This document shows, one piece after another, positions 1 to 6,491 of a stretch of DNA of 6,491 nucleotides. This DNA comes from a bacterium (lineage in GTDB: Bacteria; Krumholzibacteriota; Krumholzibacteriia; LZORAL124-64-63): positions 1 to 6,491 of the forward strand of contig DAOVZQ010000156.1 in assembly GCA_030635025.1 (NCBI GenBank), read 5' to 3'. Position 1 is the stretch's first letter; every line of letters starts with the position of its first letter. Position numbers and translations under genes: made by a program. Below the pieces are notes generated by a model, which saw only the letters and a program-made list of their open reading frames with translations, had not been told where the DNA came from and ran no database searches.

Positions 1-1
1 G

Positions 2-1300
2 GATGTCGACCAGTTGTTCGCGTCGATTCCCGCCGACGTGCGGAACGGCGCCGACCTGGATCTGCCCGACTCCCTTTCGGAAGAGGAGGTCTGGCGGGTG
101 ATGAGCAATCTGGCGGCCTTGAACACGGGGCAGGACCAGCTGGTCTCCTTCATGGGCGGCGGTGTCTACGACACGTATATCCCGGCCGCCGTGGACGCCT
201 TGTCCAGCCGCAGCGAATTCCTCACCGCCTACACGCCGTACCAGGCGGAGGTGTCCCAGGGGACGCTGCAGGTCATCTACGAATGGCAGACCTTCGTCAC
301 CAGACTGACGGGGTTGCCGGTTGCCAACGCCAGCATGTACGACGGGGCTTCGGCCATGGTCGAGGCGATTCTGATGGCCCTCTCCAAGACGCGGCGCAAG
401 CGTGTTGTCCTGCCTGAGGTGCTCAACCCGCGCTATCGACATGTGGCGGAAACACATCTCAAGGGTGAAGGCGTCGAGATCGTCACTGCGCCCCGGGACG
501 CGAGCGGCGCCACGGACATGGCGGCCCTGGCCGGCCTGGTCGACGAGACCATCGGTGCGGTCGTCGTGCAGACGCCCAACTACCTGGGTCGGCTCGAGCC
601 GACCGGCGCTTTGTCGGGGGCTCTGGGGGAGAGCGGTGCCCTGCTCATCGCCGTGGTCAATCCGGTGTCCCTGTCGATGGTCAAGCCGCCGGCGGACTAC
701 GGCGCGTCCATCGCCGTGGGCGAAGCCCAGCCTTTCGGCATTCCCTGTGGATGGGGCGGCCCGTTATTGGGTTTCCTGTCCTGTACCGATGCGCTGAAGC
801 GCATGATCCCGGGCCGAGTGGCCGGCCGAACCGTCGACAGCAAGGGGCGCAACGGCTATGTCCTCACGCTGCAGACTCGTGAGCAGCATATACGGCGTGA
901 GAAGGCCACATCGAACATCTGCAGCAATCAGGGTCTGAACATGACCCGCGCCACCATCACGCTTGCCCTCCTGGGGAGTGAAGGCTTCAAAGCCCTGGGC
1001 GAGGCGAACCGTATTCGCGGGGCGGCCTTGCACGCCGTGCTCGGACGTATCGACGGCGTGACTTTCCCCTGTGACGGTCCGTTCTTCAACGAACTGGTGG
1101 TCCGGCTGCCCGGTCCAGCCCACGAGTTCCGTGACTTCGCCCGCGACCGGGGACTGCTGGCCGGCATCCCGCTGGACGGTATCGCCGGATGCGGGGATCA
1201 GGACATGCTGGTCGCGGTGACCGAGCGACGTACGGCCGACGAGATCGAGACATACGGGGAACTGGTGCGGGACTTCCTGGAGGCGCAGGGCGATGACTGA
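2..1300 (+). CDS. gcvPA: Glycine dehydrogenase (decarboxylating) subunit 1, 5'-partial
   Basis: This is the N-terminal-half subunit of the two-subunit glycine decarboxylase (P-protein). With GcvPB it decarboxylates glycine and passes the aminomethyl group to lipoylated GcvH in the cytoplasm. The frame is open from the window edge. The first possible start is a TTG at 14, but the residues before it (DVDQ, then LFASIPADVR) match the family's interior 'DxLFxxIPxxVR' region, so roughly 15-20 N-terminal residues lie to the left. Numbering from the codon at 2-4, visible landmarks are YTPYQAEVSQG (77-87), MYDGASA (112-118), GRVAGRTVD (271-279) and the hallmark LQTREQHIRREKATSNIC (290-307). As expected for this subunit, the PLP lysine is absent and sits in GcvPB. 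Where relatives usually read GADIxVGxxQ, this protein has GASIAVGEAQ, a mild deviation. The stop codon overlaps the start of gcvPB by 8 nt. Confidence 0.96.
   Translation, partial: DVDQLFASIPADVRNGADLDLPDSLSEEEVWRVMSNLAALNTGQDQLVSFMGGGVYDTYIPAAVDALSSRSEFLTAYTPYQAEVSQGTLQVIYEWQTFVTRLTGLPVANASMYDGASAMVEAILMALSKTRRKRVVLPEVLNPRYRHVAETHLKGEGVEIVTAPRDASGATDMAALAGLVDETIGAVVVQTPNYLGRLEPTGALSGALGESGALLIAVVNPVSLSMVKPPADYGASIAVGEAQPFGIPCGWGGPLLGFLSCTDALKRMIPGRVAGRTVDSKGRNGYVLTLQTREQHIRREKATSNICSNQGLNMTRATITLALLGSEGFKALGEANRIRGAALHAVLGRIDGVTFPCDGPFFNELVVRLPGPAHEFRDFARDRGLLAGIPLDGIAGCGDQDMLVAVTERRTADEIETYGELVRDFLEAQGDD
1279..1283 (+). promoter_or_regulatory. Shine-Dalgarno for gcvPB
   Basis: GGAGG lies inside the last codons of gcvPA, 9 nt before the ATG at 1293. 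It fixes the gcvPB start, including its unusual Cys-containing N-terminal extension. No other ATG, GTG or TTG occurs in frame before Met33, which would lie too far inside the conserved region. Confidence 0.75.
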
Positions 1301-2798
1301 CATCAACAAGTGCAACACGTGCGGCCGCTGGGGCGCCAATCTCCAGGACAACCTCTTCACCAAGGGCAGCGCCGGCCGCCGCGGCGTCATGCCGCCGACC
1401 TGGCGCGGCGACACGTTGGATTACGATCTGCCGGCGGATCTGCGTCGTGACGAGCCCTGCGACCTGCCCGCCCTGTCGGAGCAGGACGTCATGCGCCACT
1501 ACACGGGCCTCTCGGTCCTGAACCACCATATCGAACGCGGCCTGTACCCCCTGGGCAGTTGCACCATGAAGTACAACCCGCGCATCAACGAGCGCATTGC
1601 GGCCCTGCCGGGTTTCACGACCCTGCATCCGGAGCAGGACGAGACCGACATCCAGGGCCTGCTCTGTGCCCTGACGCTGCTGCAGGACGCCCTTTGCGAG
1701 ATCACGGGTTTCGACGCCTGCAGCCTGCAGCCCGCCGCCGGCGCCCACGGCGAGTTCCTGGGCATGCTGACCATCCGGGCTTTCCACCTGGCCAACGGCG
1801 ATGATCACCGCGTGGACGTGCTGATCCCCGACTCGGCCCACGGGACTAATCCGGCCTCGGTCGTGATGACAGGGATGAAGCCCGTCACCATCGCCTCCCA
1901 GCCCGACGGGCGCCTGGACCTGGCGGCCCTGCGCGAGGCCGTCGGACCGAATACGGCGGGCATCATGATCACCAATCCCAACACTCTGGGGCTCTTCGAG
2001 ACGGACATCGTCGAAGTGGCGCGCGTGGTCCACGAGGCCGGCGGCCGGCTGTACATGGACGGCGCCAACATGAACGCCATCCTGGGCAAGGCCAAGCCGG
2101 GACACATGGGGTTCGACGTGGTGCATCTCAACCTGCACAAGACCTTCTCCACGCCTCACGGCGGTGGCGGTCCGGGCGCGGGTCCCATCTGCGTCACCGA
2201 GGAGTTGGCGCCGTTCCTGCCCGGACCCGATATCGTTCAGGTCGACGGTGTCTACGGGCTGGCCGGCGATGAAGGCGGCGAGCGTCCCAGCATTCACGCC
2301 TTCTACGGTAATATCGGCGTATGCCTGAGGGCCCTGGCCTACATCCTGCGGCTCGGCGGCGACGGGCTGACCCGCGTAGCCGAGCGTGCGGTGCTCAACG
2401 CCAACTACCTGCGCAAGCGATTGGAAGACATCCTGCAGGTGGAGCATGCCGACGGCTGTCTGCACGAGTTCGTAGCCACCGGCAAGGACTGGAAGGACCT
2501 CTACGGCGTGCGGACGCTGGACATCGCCAAACGATTGCTCGACTACGGCGTGCACGCGCCGACGATCTACTTCCCGTTGATCGTGGAGGAGGCGATGATG
2601 ATCGAGCCCACCGAGACCGAGTCCCGGGAAACCCTGGACGCTTTCGTGGAGATCATGCGCGAAATCCGCCGTGAGGCCGAGGAGTCGCCCGAACTCCTGC
2701 ACGAGGCTCCGTTGATCACGCCCGTTTCCCGGCTGGACGAAGCCGGCGCGGCCCGCAAGCCCGACCTGAGCTGGTACGGGCCCTGCAACTGCGGGTAG
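1293..2798 (+). CDS. gcvPB: Glycine dehydrogenase (decarboxylating) subunit 2
   Basis: This is the PLP-carrying subunit of the split P-protein, the partner of GcvPA in an alpha2beta2 enzyme of the glycine cleavage system. Complete at 501 residues, slightly longer than the usual ~475-490. Visible signatures are GRRG (28-31), RHYTGLS (68-74), YPLGSCTMKYNP (85-96), QPAAGAHGE (146-154), DSAHGTNPA (180-188), YMDGANMNA (254-262; Asp256 is the expected contact to the PLP pyridine nitrogen), and NLHKTFSTPHGGGGPG starting at 280. Lys283 in that last motif is the Schiff-base lysine. The C-terminal part has TIYFPLIVEEAMMIEPTETE. The start overlaps gcvPA as ATGACTGA, which suggests translational coupling. 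Oddities: about 17 extra N-terminal residues contain a CxxC motif (Cys7, Cys10), and the C-terminus ends in a CxC motif (Cys498, Cys500). Neither is a feature I recall in well-studied homologues. Confidence 0.97.
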   Translation: MTDINKCNTCGRWGANLQDNLFTKGSAGRRGVMPPTWRGDTLDYDLPADLRRDEPCDLPALSEQDVMRHYTGLSVLNHHIERGLYPLGSCTMKYNPRINERIAALPGFTTLHPEQDETDIQGLLCALTLLQDALCEITGFDACSLQPAAGAHGEFLGMLTIRAFHLANGDDHRVDVLIPDSAHGTNPASVVMTGMKPVTIASQPDGRLDLAALREAVGPNTAGIMITNPNTLGLFETDIVEVARVVHEAGGRLYMDGANMNAILGKAKPGHMGFDVVHLNLHKTFSTPHGGGGPGAGPICVTEELAPFLPGPDIVQVDGVYGLAGDEGGERPSIHAFYGNIGVCLRALAYILRLGGDGLTRVAERAVLNANYLRKRLEDILQVEHADGCLHEFVATGKDWKDLYGVRTLDIAKRLLDYGVHAPTIYFPLIVEEAMMIEPTETESRETLDAFVEIMREIRREAEESPELLHEAPLITPVSRLDEAGAARKPDLSWYGPCNCG

Positions 2799-2801
2799 AT
2801 C

Positions 2802-3530
2802 GTGAGACTGCGCGTCATTCATGCGGGATCCCGAAGCGGTGCTGAAAACATGGCGGCGGACGCTCGTCTACTGGAGGACCGTTGTCCCGGTGACGATCCT
2901 GTCCTGCGTCTCTATCGCTGGTCGCCCCCCGCGGTCAGCTACGGATATCATCAGCCGGAAACAGATTTCGACGTCGAAGCCATAGCTCGCCGTGGTTACG
3001 GCCTCGTGCGTCGTCCCACGGGCGGGCGCGCCATCCTGCACAGCGACGAGTTGACCTATGCGGTCGTGGCCGATGCGCGCGGGTCCGTCTTCGGTGAGAC
3101 TCTCAACGAAGCCTACACCTCGATCAACGACGCGCTGCTTGTGTTCCTGCGCAAACTGGGCCTGTCACCCGATGTCTCGGGGGGCGAGTCCCTGGCACAG
3201 GCGCGTGGCGCGGTCTGCTTCCAGTCGGCGGGACGCCATGAAATCACCGTGGACGGGCGCAAGCTCGTGGGGTCGGCCCAGAGGCGTCTCACGGACACCT
3301 TCCTGCAGCACGGATCAATCCTCACCGGGCCGGGGCATGTGGATCTGCTCGCCTGTCTGAAGGGAACGAGAGACGGAGACGAAGAGCGCACTCGCCTGCT
3401 GGGCGCGACCACCCACCTCGGCGAGCAGCTCGACCGGGAGATCAGGGGATCGGATCTGACCGAATTCGAGGAGATCCTGGTCGAGGCCTTCGCCGAAACC
3501 TACCGCTGCGAGACCTACCGTTCGGACTGA
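2802..3530 (+). CDS. lipM: LipM-like octanoyl/lipoyl protein transferase (BPL/LplA/LipB fold)
   Basis: A 242-residue cytoplasmic enzyme of the biotin/lipoate ligase-transferase fold. LipM-type members move octanoate from acyl carrier protein to a lipoyl domain, notably GcvH, before sulfur insertion by LipA. Evidence for this fold: RRPTGGRAILH (70-80), which has the 'TGGR' form of LipM-like proteins rather than the 'SGGG' of E. coli LplA; DELTYAVV (82-89); Cys139 in AVCF, aligned with the catalytic cysteine of Bacillus LipM; GRKLVGSAQRR (152-162) with the conserved Lys154; and FLQHGSIL (167-174). The GTG start follows the gcvPB stop by 3 nt with no strong Shine-Dalgarno, so translation probably depends on coupling. 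The family N-terminus aligns from this GTG, while the next ATG (2850) would remove conserved residues. It is shorter than Bacillus LipM (about 278). The alternative is a lipoate ligase using free lipoate. Family assignment is firm; the exact reaction is inferred. Confidence 0.85.
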   Translation: MRLRVIHAGSRSGAENMAADARLLEDRCPGDDPVLRLYRWSPPAVSYGYHQPETDFDVEAIARRGYGLVRRPTGGRAILHSDELTYAVVADARGSVFGETLNEAYTSINDALLVFLRKLGLSPDVSGGESLAQARGAVCFQSAGRHEITVDGRKLVGSAQRRLTDTFLQHGSILTGPGHVDLLACLKGTRDGDEERTRLLGATTHLGEQLDREIRGSDLTEFEEILVEAFAETYRCETYRSD

Positions 3531-3531
3531 T

Positions 3532-4821
3532 CTAGAAATCGAGCGACAAACCCGAAGCGAAGGCCAGACCCTTGGTGTCGTTGGGTATGATCTTCCCGCG
3601 GTTGGCGACGGCCAGGTCCCAGCGTACCGGGCCGATTCCGAGTCCTAGTCCCGCTGCGCCGCGCCGGACTTCGCCTCCGAACCCCAGACCCAGGCGGGGC
3701 AGCAGCCACGACGTCAGACGCCATTCCATGCCGAGGTCCATGGCCAGCTTGTCCGAAACACCGGCTCTTTTTTCGATACCGCGCGAGAAGTCGACTCCCA
3801 GCAGGAGGGGACCGAACCGGTTGCTGGCGCCAATGCGCACCATCGTCGGCAGAGATCGTGAATAGGCCGCGGCCGCGTAGGTGGTGTCGCTCTCGGTGAT
3901 GCGGGCGTCGATGTCGTCGGTGCTGGCGGTGACCGAATCGCCGTATGCGCTCCAGATGCGGCGCTCGACATCCGTATCCCAGTTCAGGTTGCTCATCGCA
4001 TTACTCACGGCCAGACCCATGGTCCAGCCCCGCGGCAGTTGGAGGGCCAGCCCCATGTCGATGGCGTAGCCGCTCCCGCCCTGGGACGTGAGCACCGAGG
4101 CGTTGGCTTCGCCGCTGACGCCGTCCATGTCGGCCACGATGCTGCCGCTGGCGTTTTCGACCGTGAAGTCATAAAGGCCATAGAGGTAGCGGGCGTTGAT
4201 GCCGGCCGACAGCCGGTAACTTCGCCGTGTGATCACGGGGGTGGCGTAGGACAAGGTGGCCGCGCCCACGGCATAGGCTTCGCCGTCGGTGTTTTCGAAG
4301 GAGAAGCTCTGGCCGATCTCATTGCCCATCAGGATCAGATCGAAAAAATCCTTATCCAGCACGCCCGATCCTCCGGCCAGCCCCTGGAACGTCAGGGCGA
4401 AGGATCCCATGCTGAAGCCCAGGACCGATGCGTGCATGTTGGCATCCAGAATGAAACCCTCGTTGGGAATGTCGCGGAGGATCTTGTCCTTGTCGGCGCT
4501 GGTGAGCACCGCGCCGGTGATCTCGTTGTACCGGGCCAGGGAGAAGGCGTTGTTGTTCAGGTCGAGTGAGACGGAGGCCAACCCCACCGACAGACCGCGG
4601 TCTCCGTCCAGCGCTAGGTTCGCCGGGTTCCAGTCCACCGCATCCAATCCCCGCGCCGCACCGGTATAGGCTCCGGACAAACCCATGGCTCGTACTTGTC
4701 CCTGGGCGAGAACCGGTACCGCGCCACACACGACTACGAAGACCAATCCGGCCAGCGCGACCGTCACGCCCAAACGCGACGGCAGGGATCGACGGTGTGA
4801 CATCATCTTGTTGTTGAGCAT
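3532..4821 (-). CDS. Outer-membrane beta-barrel protein, DUF5723/PorV-like
   Basis: A 429-residue exported protein. The N-terminus has basic residues (HRRSLPSR), a hydrophobic core at about 17-36 and a signal-peptidase I site after VLA (cleavage near 39/40). Cys32 is not in a lipobox. The mature protein opens with RAMGLSGAYTGAARGLDA and VDWNPANLAL, the 'GGAYTA...WNPA' motif shared by PorV, TraF-like and DUF5723 envelope proteins. It continues with alternating amphipathic strands, NNNAFSLARYNE and a DKDKILRDIPNEGF segment typical of DUF5723-like proteins as I remember them. The last residues, GLSLDF, end in Phe, as barrel proteins recognised by BamA usually do. The ATG at 4821 is preceded by AAGGAG; the two internal ATGs at residues 6 and 7 are too far from it. 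Its stop lies 1 nt from the stop of the convergent lipM gene. Substrate or role is unknown. The outer-membrane location is well supported; the precise family is a recollection, not a search result. Confidence 0.85.
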   Translation of the reverse strand: MLNNKMMSHRRSLPSRLGVTVALAGLVFVVVCGAVPVLAQGQVRAMGLSGAYTGAARGLDAVDWNPANLALDGDRGLSVGLASVSLDLNNNAFSLARYNEITGAVLTSADKDKILRDIPNEGFILDANMHASVLGFSMGSFALTFQGLAGGSGVLDKDFFDLILMGNEIGQSFSFENTDGEAYAVGAATLSYATPVITRRSYRLSAGINARYLYGLYDFTVENASGSIVADMDGVSGEANASVLTSQGGSGYAIDMGLALQLPRGWTMGLAVSNAMSNLNWDTDVERRIWSAYGDSVTASTDDIDARITESDTTYAAAAYSRSLPTMVRIGASNRFGPLLLGVDFSRGIEKRAGVSDKLAMDLGMEWRLTSWLLPRLGLGFGGEVRRGAAGLGLGIGPVRWDLAVANRGKIIPNDTKGLAFASGLSLDF

Positions 4822-4826
4822 CCGAT

Positions 4827-4832
4827 CTCCTT
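4827..4832 (-). promoter_or_regulatory. Shine-Dalgarno for the barrel gene
   Basis: On the minus strand this reads AAGGAG, 5 nt before the ATG at 4821. It decides the start in favour of the first of three in-frame ATGs. It lies in the 26-nt gap after the upstream gene's stop, so the second gene of this pair has its own ribosome entry site. Confidence 0.75.
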
Positions 4833-4847
4833 GCGCGCTGGCGCGGA

Positions 4848-6491
4848 TCAGTCGTCTTCGATCAGGATTTCCACGGTCAGGGCGCCGCGGGCGGTGAGTC
4901 CGTCCCCGGAGCGCAGTATCACCTCGGCCCCGTTTGTGCCGGGGATCAGGGCGCGTAAAGCCGTGAAGGCATTCGGTCGCGTAAAGGCGCGGATCTGTGT
5001 CTCGTTCAGGGTGATGACGTGACGTGTGGTCACGGATTCTTCCACATAGAAGGTCGTCTCGCCGATCAGTCCCGAATCGACGATCAAGGGTCCGATGGTC
5101 AGTTCGGGATCGTTCAGGGCGGAGAGCGAATCGGGGCCGACCAGGAACTCCACGTCCAGACCGAAGGGGAAGTGGTTACCGATCTCGACCACGATCTCGG
5201 CCGACAGGAGGTGGTCGTCCAACTGGTCGCGCAGGTCCTGGTCCAGATCGAGTGCGGCCGGGTTACGGTCGATCTCCGAGCTCTCGATGGACAGACGCAG
5301 CGGCGCATCCGTACGCCAGAGCACCAGGGCCTCGTCTCCGGGGCGGACGGTACCTATTTCATCGTTGCCGCCCACGCTGACCTGTCCGCTGAAGGTGAAC
5401 GTTTCAGGCAGGATACTGATCAGGTCAGTTATGGTGCTGTTGGTTTCGTCCAGGCGGATCGTGGTTCGCGCCATGCCCTCGCTGCGCGAAGGTGCGATGG
5501 TTGCGGTAGTGGCCAGGGTCGCCGTCTCACCCGCGGCGTTGCGGGCGGTGAGTTCCAGATCGATGTCGCCGGCGATGCCCGTGCCGTTGTACAGGTCCAC
5601 AGTCAGGGTGGCCGCGGCCAGGCGCAGGCCGTCCAACTCGTCGGGAATGTCGATGTCCTCGGTCATGGGTTCCAGTACGAACGTGCGCTCGGGGATCATA
5701 CCGGTGATCTCTCCGAGGGCCAGCGAACTGGGAGACATGGTCGCCAGGATGTGGGATCCGGACAGCACGTCCACGACTTCTCCCGCGCTGCCGGGGGACT
5801 CGACGCCCACGATATAACTCAGCGAATCCAGGGGAGCCCCGTCTCCGGATGAGATGATTGCGCCGGCCATGTCCGCCGTCGTGTTTGCCACGCCGTTGCG
5901 AGGCATATCGAAGATCAAGAGATACGGATCGCCCTCGGCCGTCTCGAATTCGTTGAAATACACGTACACGGTTGCGGCGATGGGCAGGCCGTTGGACAGG
6001 TTGACTTCGATGGTGCCGTTGGCGACGACCGCTTCTACGATGCGTAGCGAGTCCGGCAACGCCACCGAGCCGAATTCCTGGAAGGACTGGGCGCCGATCA
6101 CGGCGCTGGCCGCGCTGACCACGAGATCGCTGATGGCCAGTTCGATACCCAGTGCATCCGCGGGATCAAGAGCCACGGCCGACGCTCCGGCCGAGCCGCC
6201 GGTCAGATTGATCCGGAGCGTGCCGGGGAGCTCGACGCCTGCCAGGTCCGCCGTGGCTTCGGCGCTCGTACCGGGTGCGATCTCCTCGTCGAAGACGAGG
6301 GTGGCGACTACGGCGTCGGTACTCGGATTGATAACCTCGGCGATGATGGTTTCGGGGATAGACGGGCCGGCCAGGGGGATGGGGAAATCATTGATCAGCG
6401 TGAGAGATATGATGCCGGAACTGACCTGCGCCGAAACGAAACCATCAAGTTCCTGGGGATCGCTCACCACTTCGAAATCGAAGGCCGGTAC
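4848..6491 (-). CDS. Large beta-rich repeat protein, 5'-partial, function unknown
   Basis: The C-terminal 547 residues of a protein whose start lies beyond the right edge. The frame is open through the last base, and the in-frame GTG at 6470 is internal, because the preceding residues (VPAFDFE) belong to the repeat pattern. I do not recognise a named family. It is acidic, almost free of Cys, rich in Ala, Thr, Ser, Leu and Val, and alternates polar and hydrophobic residues as in beta-sandwich proteins. Four modules of about 134 residues are visible, each with a strand ending in an Asn turn (LINDFPIP, LSNGLPIA, LYNGTGIA, IGNHFPFG) followed by a second conserved segment about 40-55 residues later. 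The layout loosely recalls LEA14/WHy-type domains but I cannot confirm that. The chain ends in EILIEDD without a membrane anchor, and any signal peptide would be outside the window. It precedes the outer-membrane barrel gene by 26 nt, so the two are likely co-transcribed and this protein is probably exported too. Confidence 0.85.
   Translation of the reverse strand, partial: VPAFDFEVVSDPQELDGFVSAQVSSGIISLTLINDFPIPLAGPSIPETIIAEVINPSTDAVVATLVFDEEIAPGTSAEATADLAGVELPGTLRINLTGGSAGASAVALDPADALGIELAISDLVVSAASAVIGAQSFQEFGSVALPDSLRIVEAVVANGTIEVNLSNGLPIAATVYVYFNEFETAEGDPYLLIFDMPRNGVANTTADMAGAIISSGDGAPLDSLSYIVGVESPGSAGEVVDVLSGSHILATMSPSSLALGEITGMIPERTFVLEPMTEDIDIPDELDGLRLAAATLTVDLYNGTGIAGDIDLELTARNAAGETATLATTATIAPSRSEGMARTTIRLDETNSTITDLISILPETFTFSGQVSVGGNDEIGTVRPGDEALVLWRTDAPLRLSIESSEIDRNPAALDLDQDLRDQLDDHLLSAEIVVEIGNHFPFGLDVEFLVGPDSLSALNDPELTIGPLIVDSGLIGETTFYVEESVTTRHVITLNETQIRAFTRPNAFTALRALIPGTNGAEVILRSGDGLTARGALTVEILIEDD
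4851..5279 (-). repeat. Protein repeat module 4 (C-terminal)
   Basis: Last copy, with the strand SAEIVVEIGNHFPFGLDV (Asn 137 residues after that of module 3). The second landmark HVITLNET resembles IRLDET of module 3. The chain ends with the closing strand GALTVEILIEDD, immediately before the stop codon. Confidence 0.55.
5280..5681 (-). repeat. Protein repeat module 3
   Basis: Third copy, with lead-in PDELDG, the strand ATLTVDLYNGTGIAGDI (Asn 135 residues after that of module 2), TTIRLDETN as the second landmark, and a closing APLRLSIESSEI. Confidence 0.55.
5682..6083 (-). repeat. Protein repeat module 2
   Basis: Second copy. NGTIEVNLSNGLPIAATV matches the Asn-turn strand of module 1 with a spacing of 133 residues between the motif Asn residues. 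TTADMAGAI parallels ATADLAGVE of module 1. The closing part is SSLALGEITGMI. Confidence 0.6.
6084..6491 (-). repeat. Protein repeat module 1 (possibly 5'-truncated)
   Basis: First visible copy of the roughly 134-residue module. Its landmarks are a PQELDG lead-in, the Asn-turn motif LINDFPIP, the ATADLAGVE segment 48 residues after the motif Asn, and a closing hydrophobic stretch LGIELAISDLVVSA. PQELDG closely matches PDELDG in module 3. Boundaries are approximate and set by eye. Confidence 0.6.

Noticed and set aside
14..16. TTG at 14 as the true start of gcvPA.
   Set aside because: In-frame codons before it encode residues that fit the conserved family interior, and the canonical N-terminus of about 15-20 residues is missing, so the gene is cut by the window edge.
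764..1414. A 216-codon minus-strand open frame opposite the 3' half of gcvPA.
   Set aside because: It overlaps the conserved LQTREQHIRREKATSNIC region of gcvPA in antisense and shows no family features or separate ribosome binding site.
1086..2822. A very long (578-codon) open frame on the minus strand, opposite gcvPA and gcvPB.
   Set aside because: The plus strand encodes textbook GcvPA and GcvPB sequence here. The antisense product is rich in Arg, Gly, Gln and His with no recognisable motif, as expected for an antisense frame in GC-rich coding DNA.
4833..4846. A GC-rich inverted repeat (CGCG, CCAG loop, CGCG on the minus strand) in the 26-nt gap between the two minus-strand genes, considered as a terminator.
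   Set aside because: The stem is only 4 bp and is followed by the AAGGAG ribosome binding site rather than a T-tract. It may slightly affect ribosome access but cannot be called a terminator.
5019..5852. A 277-codon plus-strand open frame opposite the repeat protein.
   Set aside because: Its composition is Gly, Arg, Gln and Asp rich without motifs, while the minus-strand frame is continuous across the whole region and shows an internal repeat structure that can only come from real coding sequence.
6468..6470. GTG at 6470 as the start of the repeat protein.
   Set aside because: The frame stays open to the window edge, there is no ribosome binding site and no signal peptide follows. The residues before it fit the lead-in of a repeat module.

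Overview
This GC-rich window holds five protein-coding genes in two convergent blocks, with almost no intergenic DNA. The plus-strand block (about 1-3530) is the downstream end of a glycine-cleavage operon: gcvPA (5' end cut by the window edge), gcvPB, and a lipM-type octanoyl/lipoyl protein transferase. The minus-strand block (about 3532-6491) codes for two exported proteins. In transcription order these are a large beta-rich repeat protein, whose N-terminus lies beyond the right edge, and a signal-peptide-bearing outer-membrane beta-barrel protein resembling the DUF5723/PorV/TraF-like group.

The outer-membrane barrel, split two-subunit glycine decarboxylase, LipM-like enzyme and high GC content fit a Gram-negative bacterium outside the classic Proteobacteria. 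A high-GC member of the wider FCB/Gemmatimonadota-like candidate phyla is plausible, but this is inference and no marker gene is present to settle it.

Plus block: GcvPA and GcvPB together form the PLP-dependent P-protein, which decarboxylates glycine and loads the aminomethyl group onto the lipoyl arm of GcvH. The third gene encodes a BPL/LplA/LipB-fold enzyme with the features of LipM, which puts the octanoyl precursor of lipoate onto GcvH. The three genes are packed with an 8-nt overlap and a 3-nt gap, so co-translation is likely. The operon therefore pairs the enzyme that uses lipoylated GcvH with the one that modifies it. gcvT and gcvH are not visible and probably lie to the left.

Minus block: the repeat protein carries four copies of a roughly 134-residue beta-sandwich-like module, with an Asn-centred 'N-x-x-P-[IF]' style signature recurring every 133-137 residues. 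It is followed after 26 nt by the barrel gene, which has its own good Shine-Dalgarno sequence. The two are probably co-transcribed and may act together at the cell envelope, but neither has a function I can assign.

I see no RNA gene, mobile element, CRISPR array or clear intrinsic terminator. The most noteworthy points are the repeat architecture of the partial minus-strand protein and the cysteine motifs at both ends of GcvPB.
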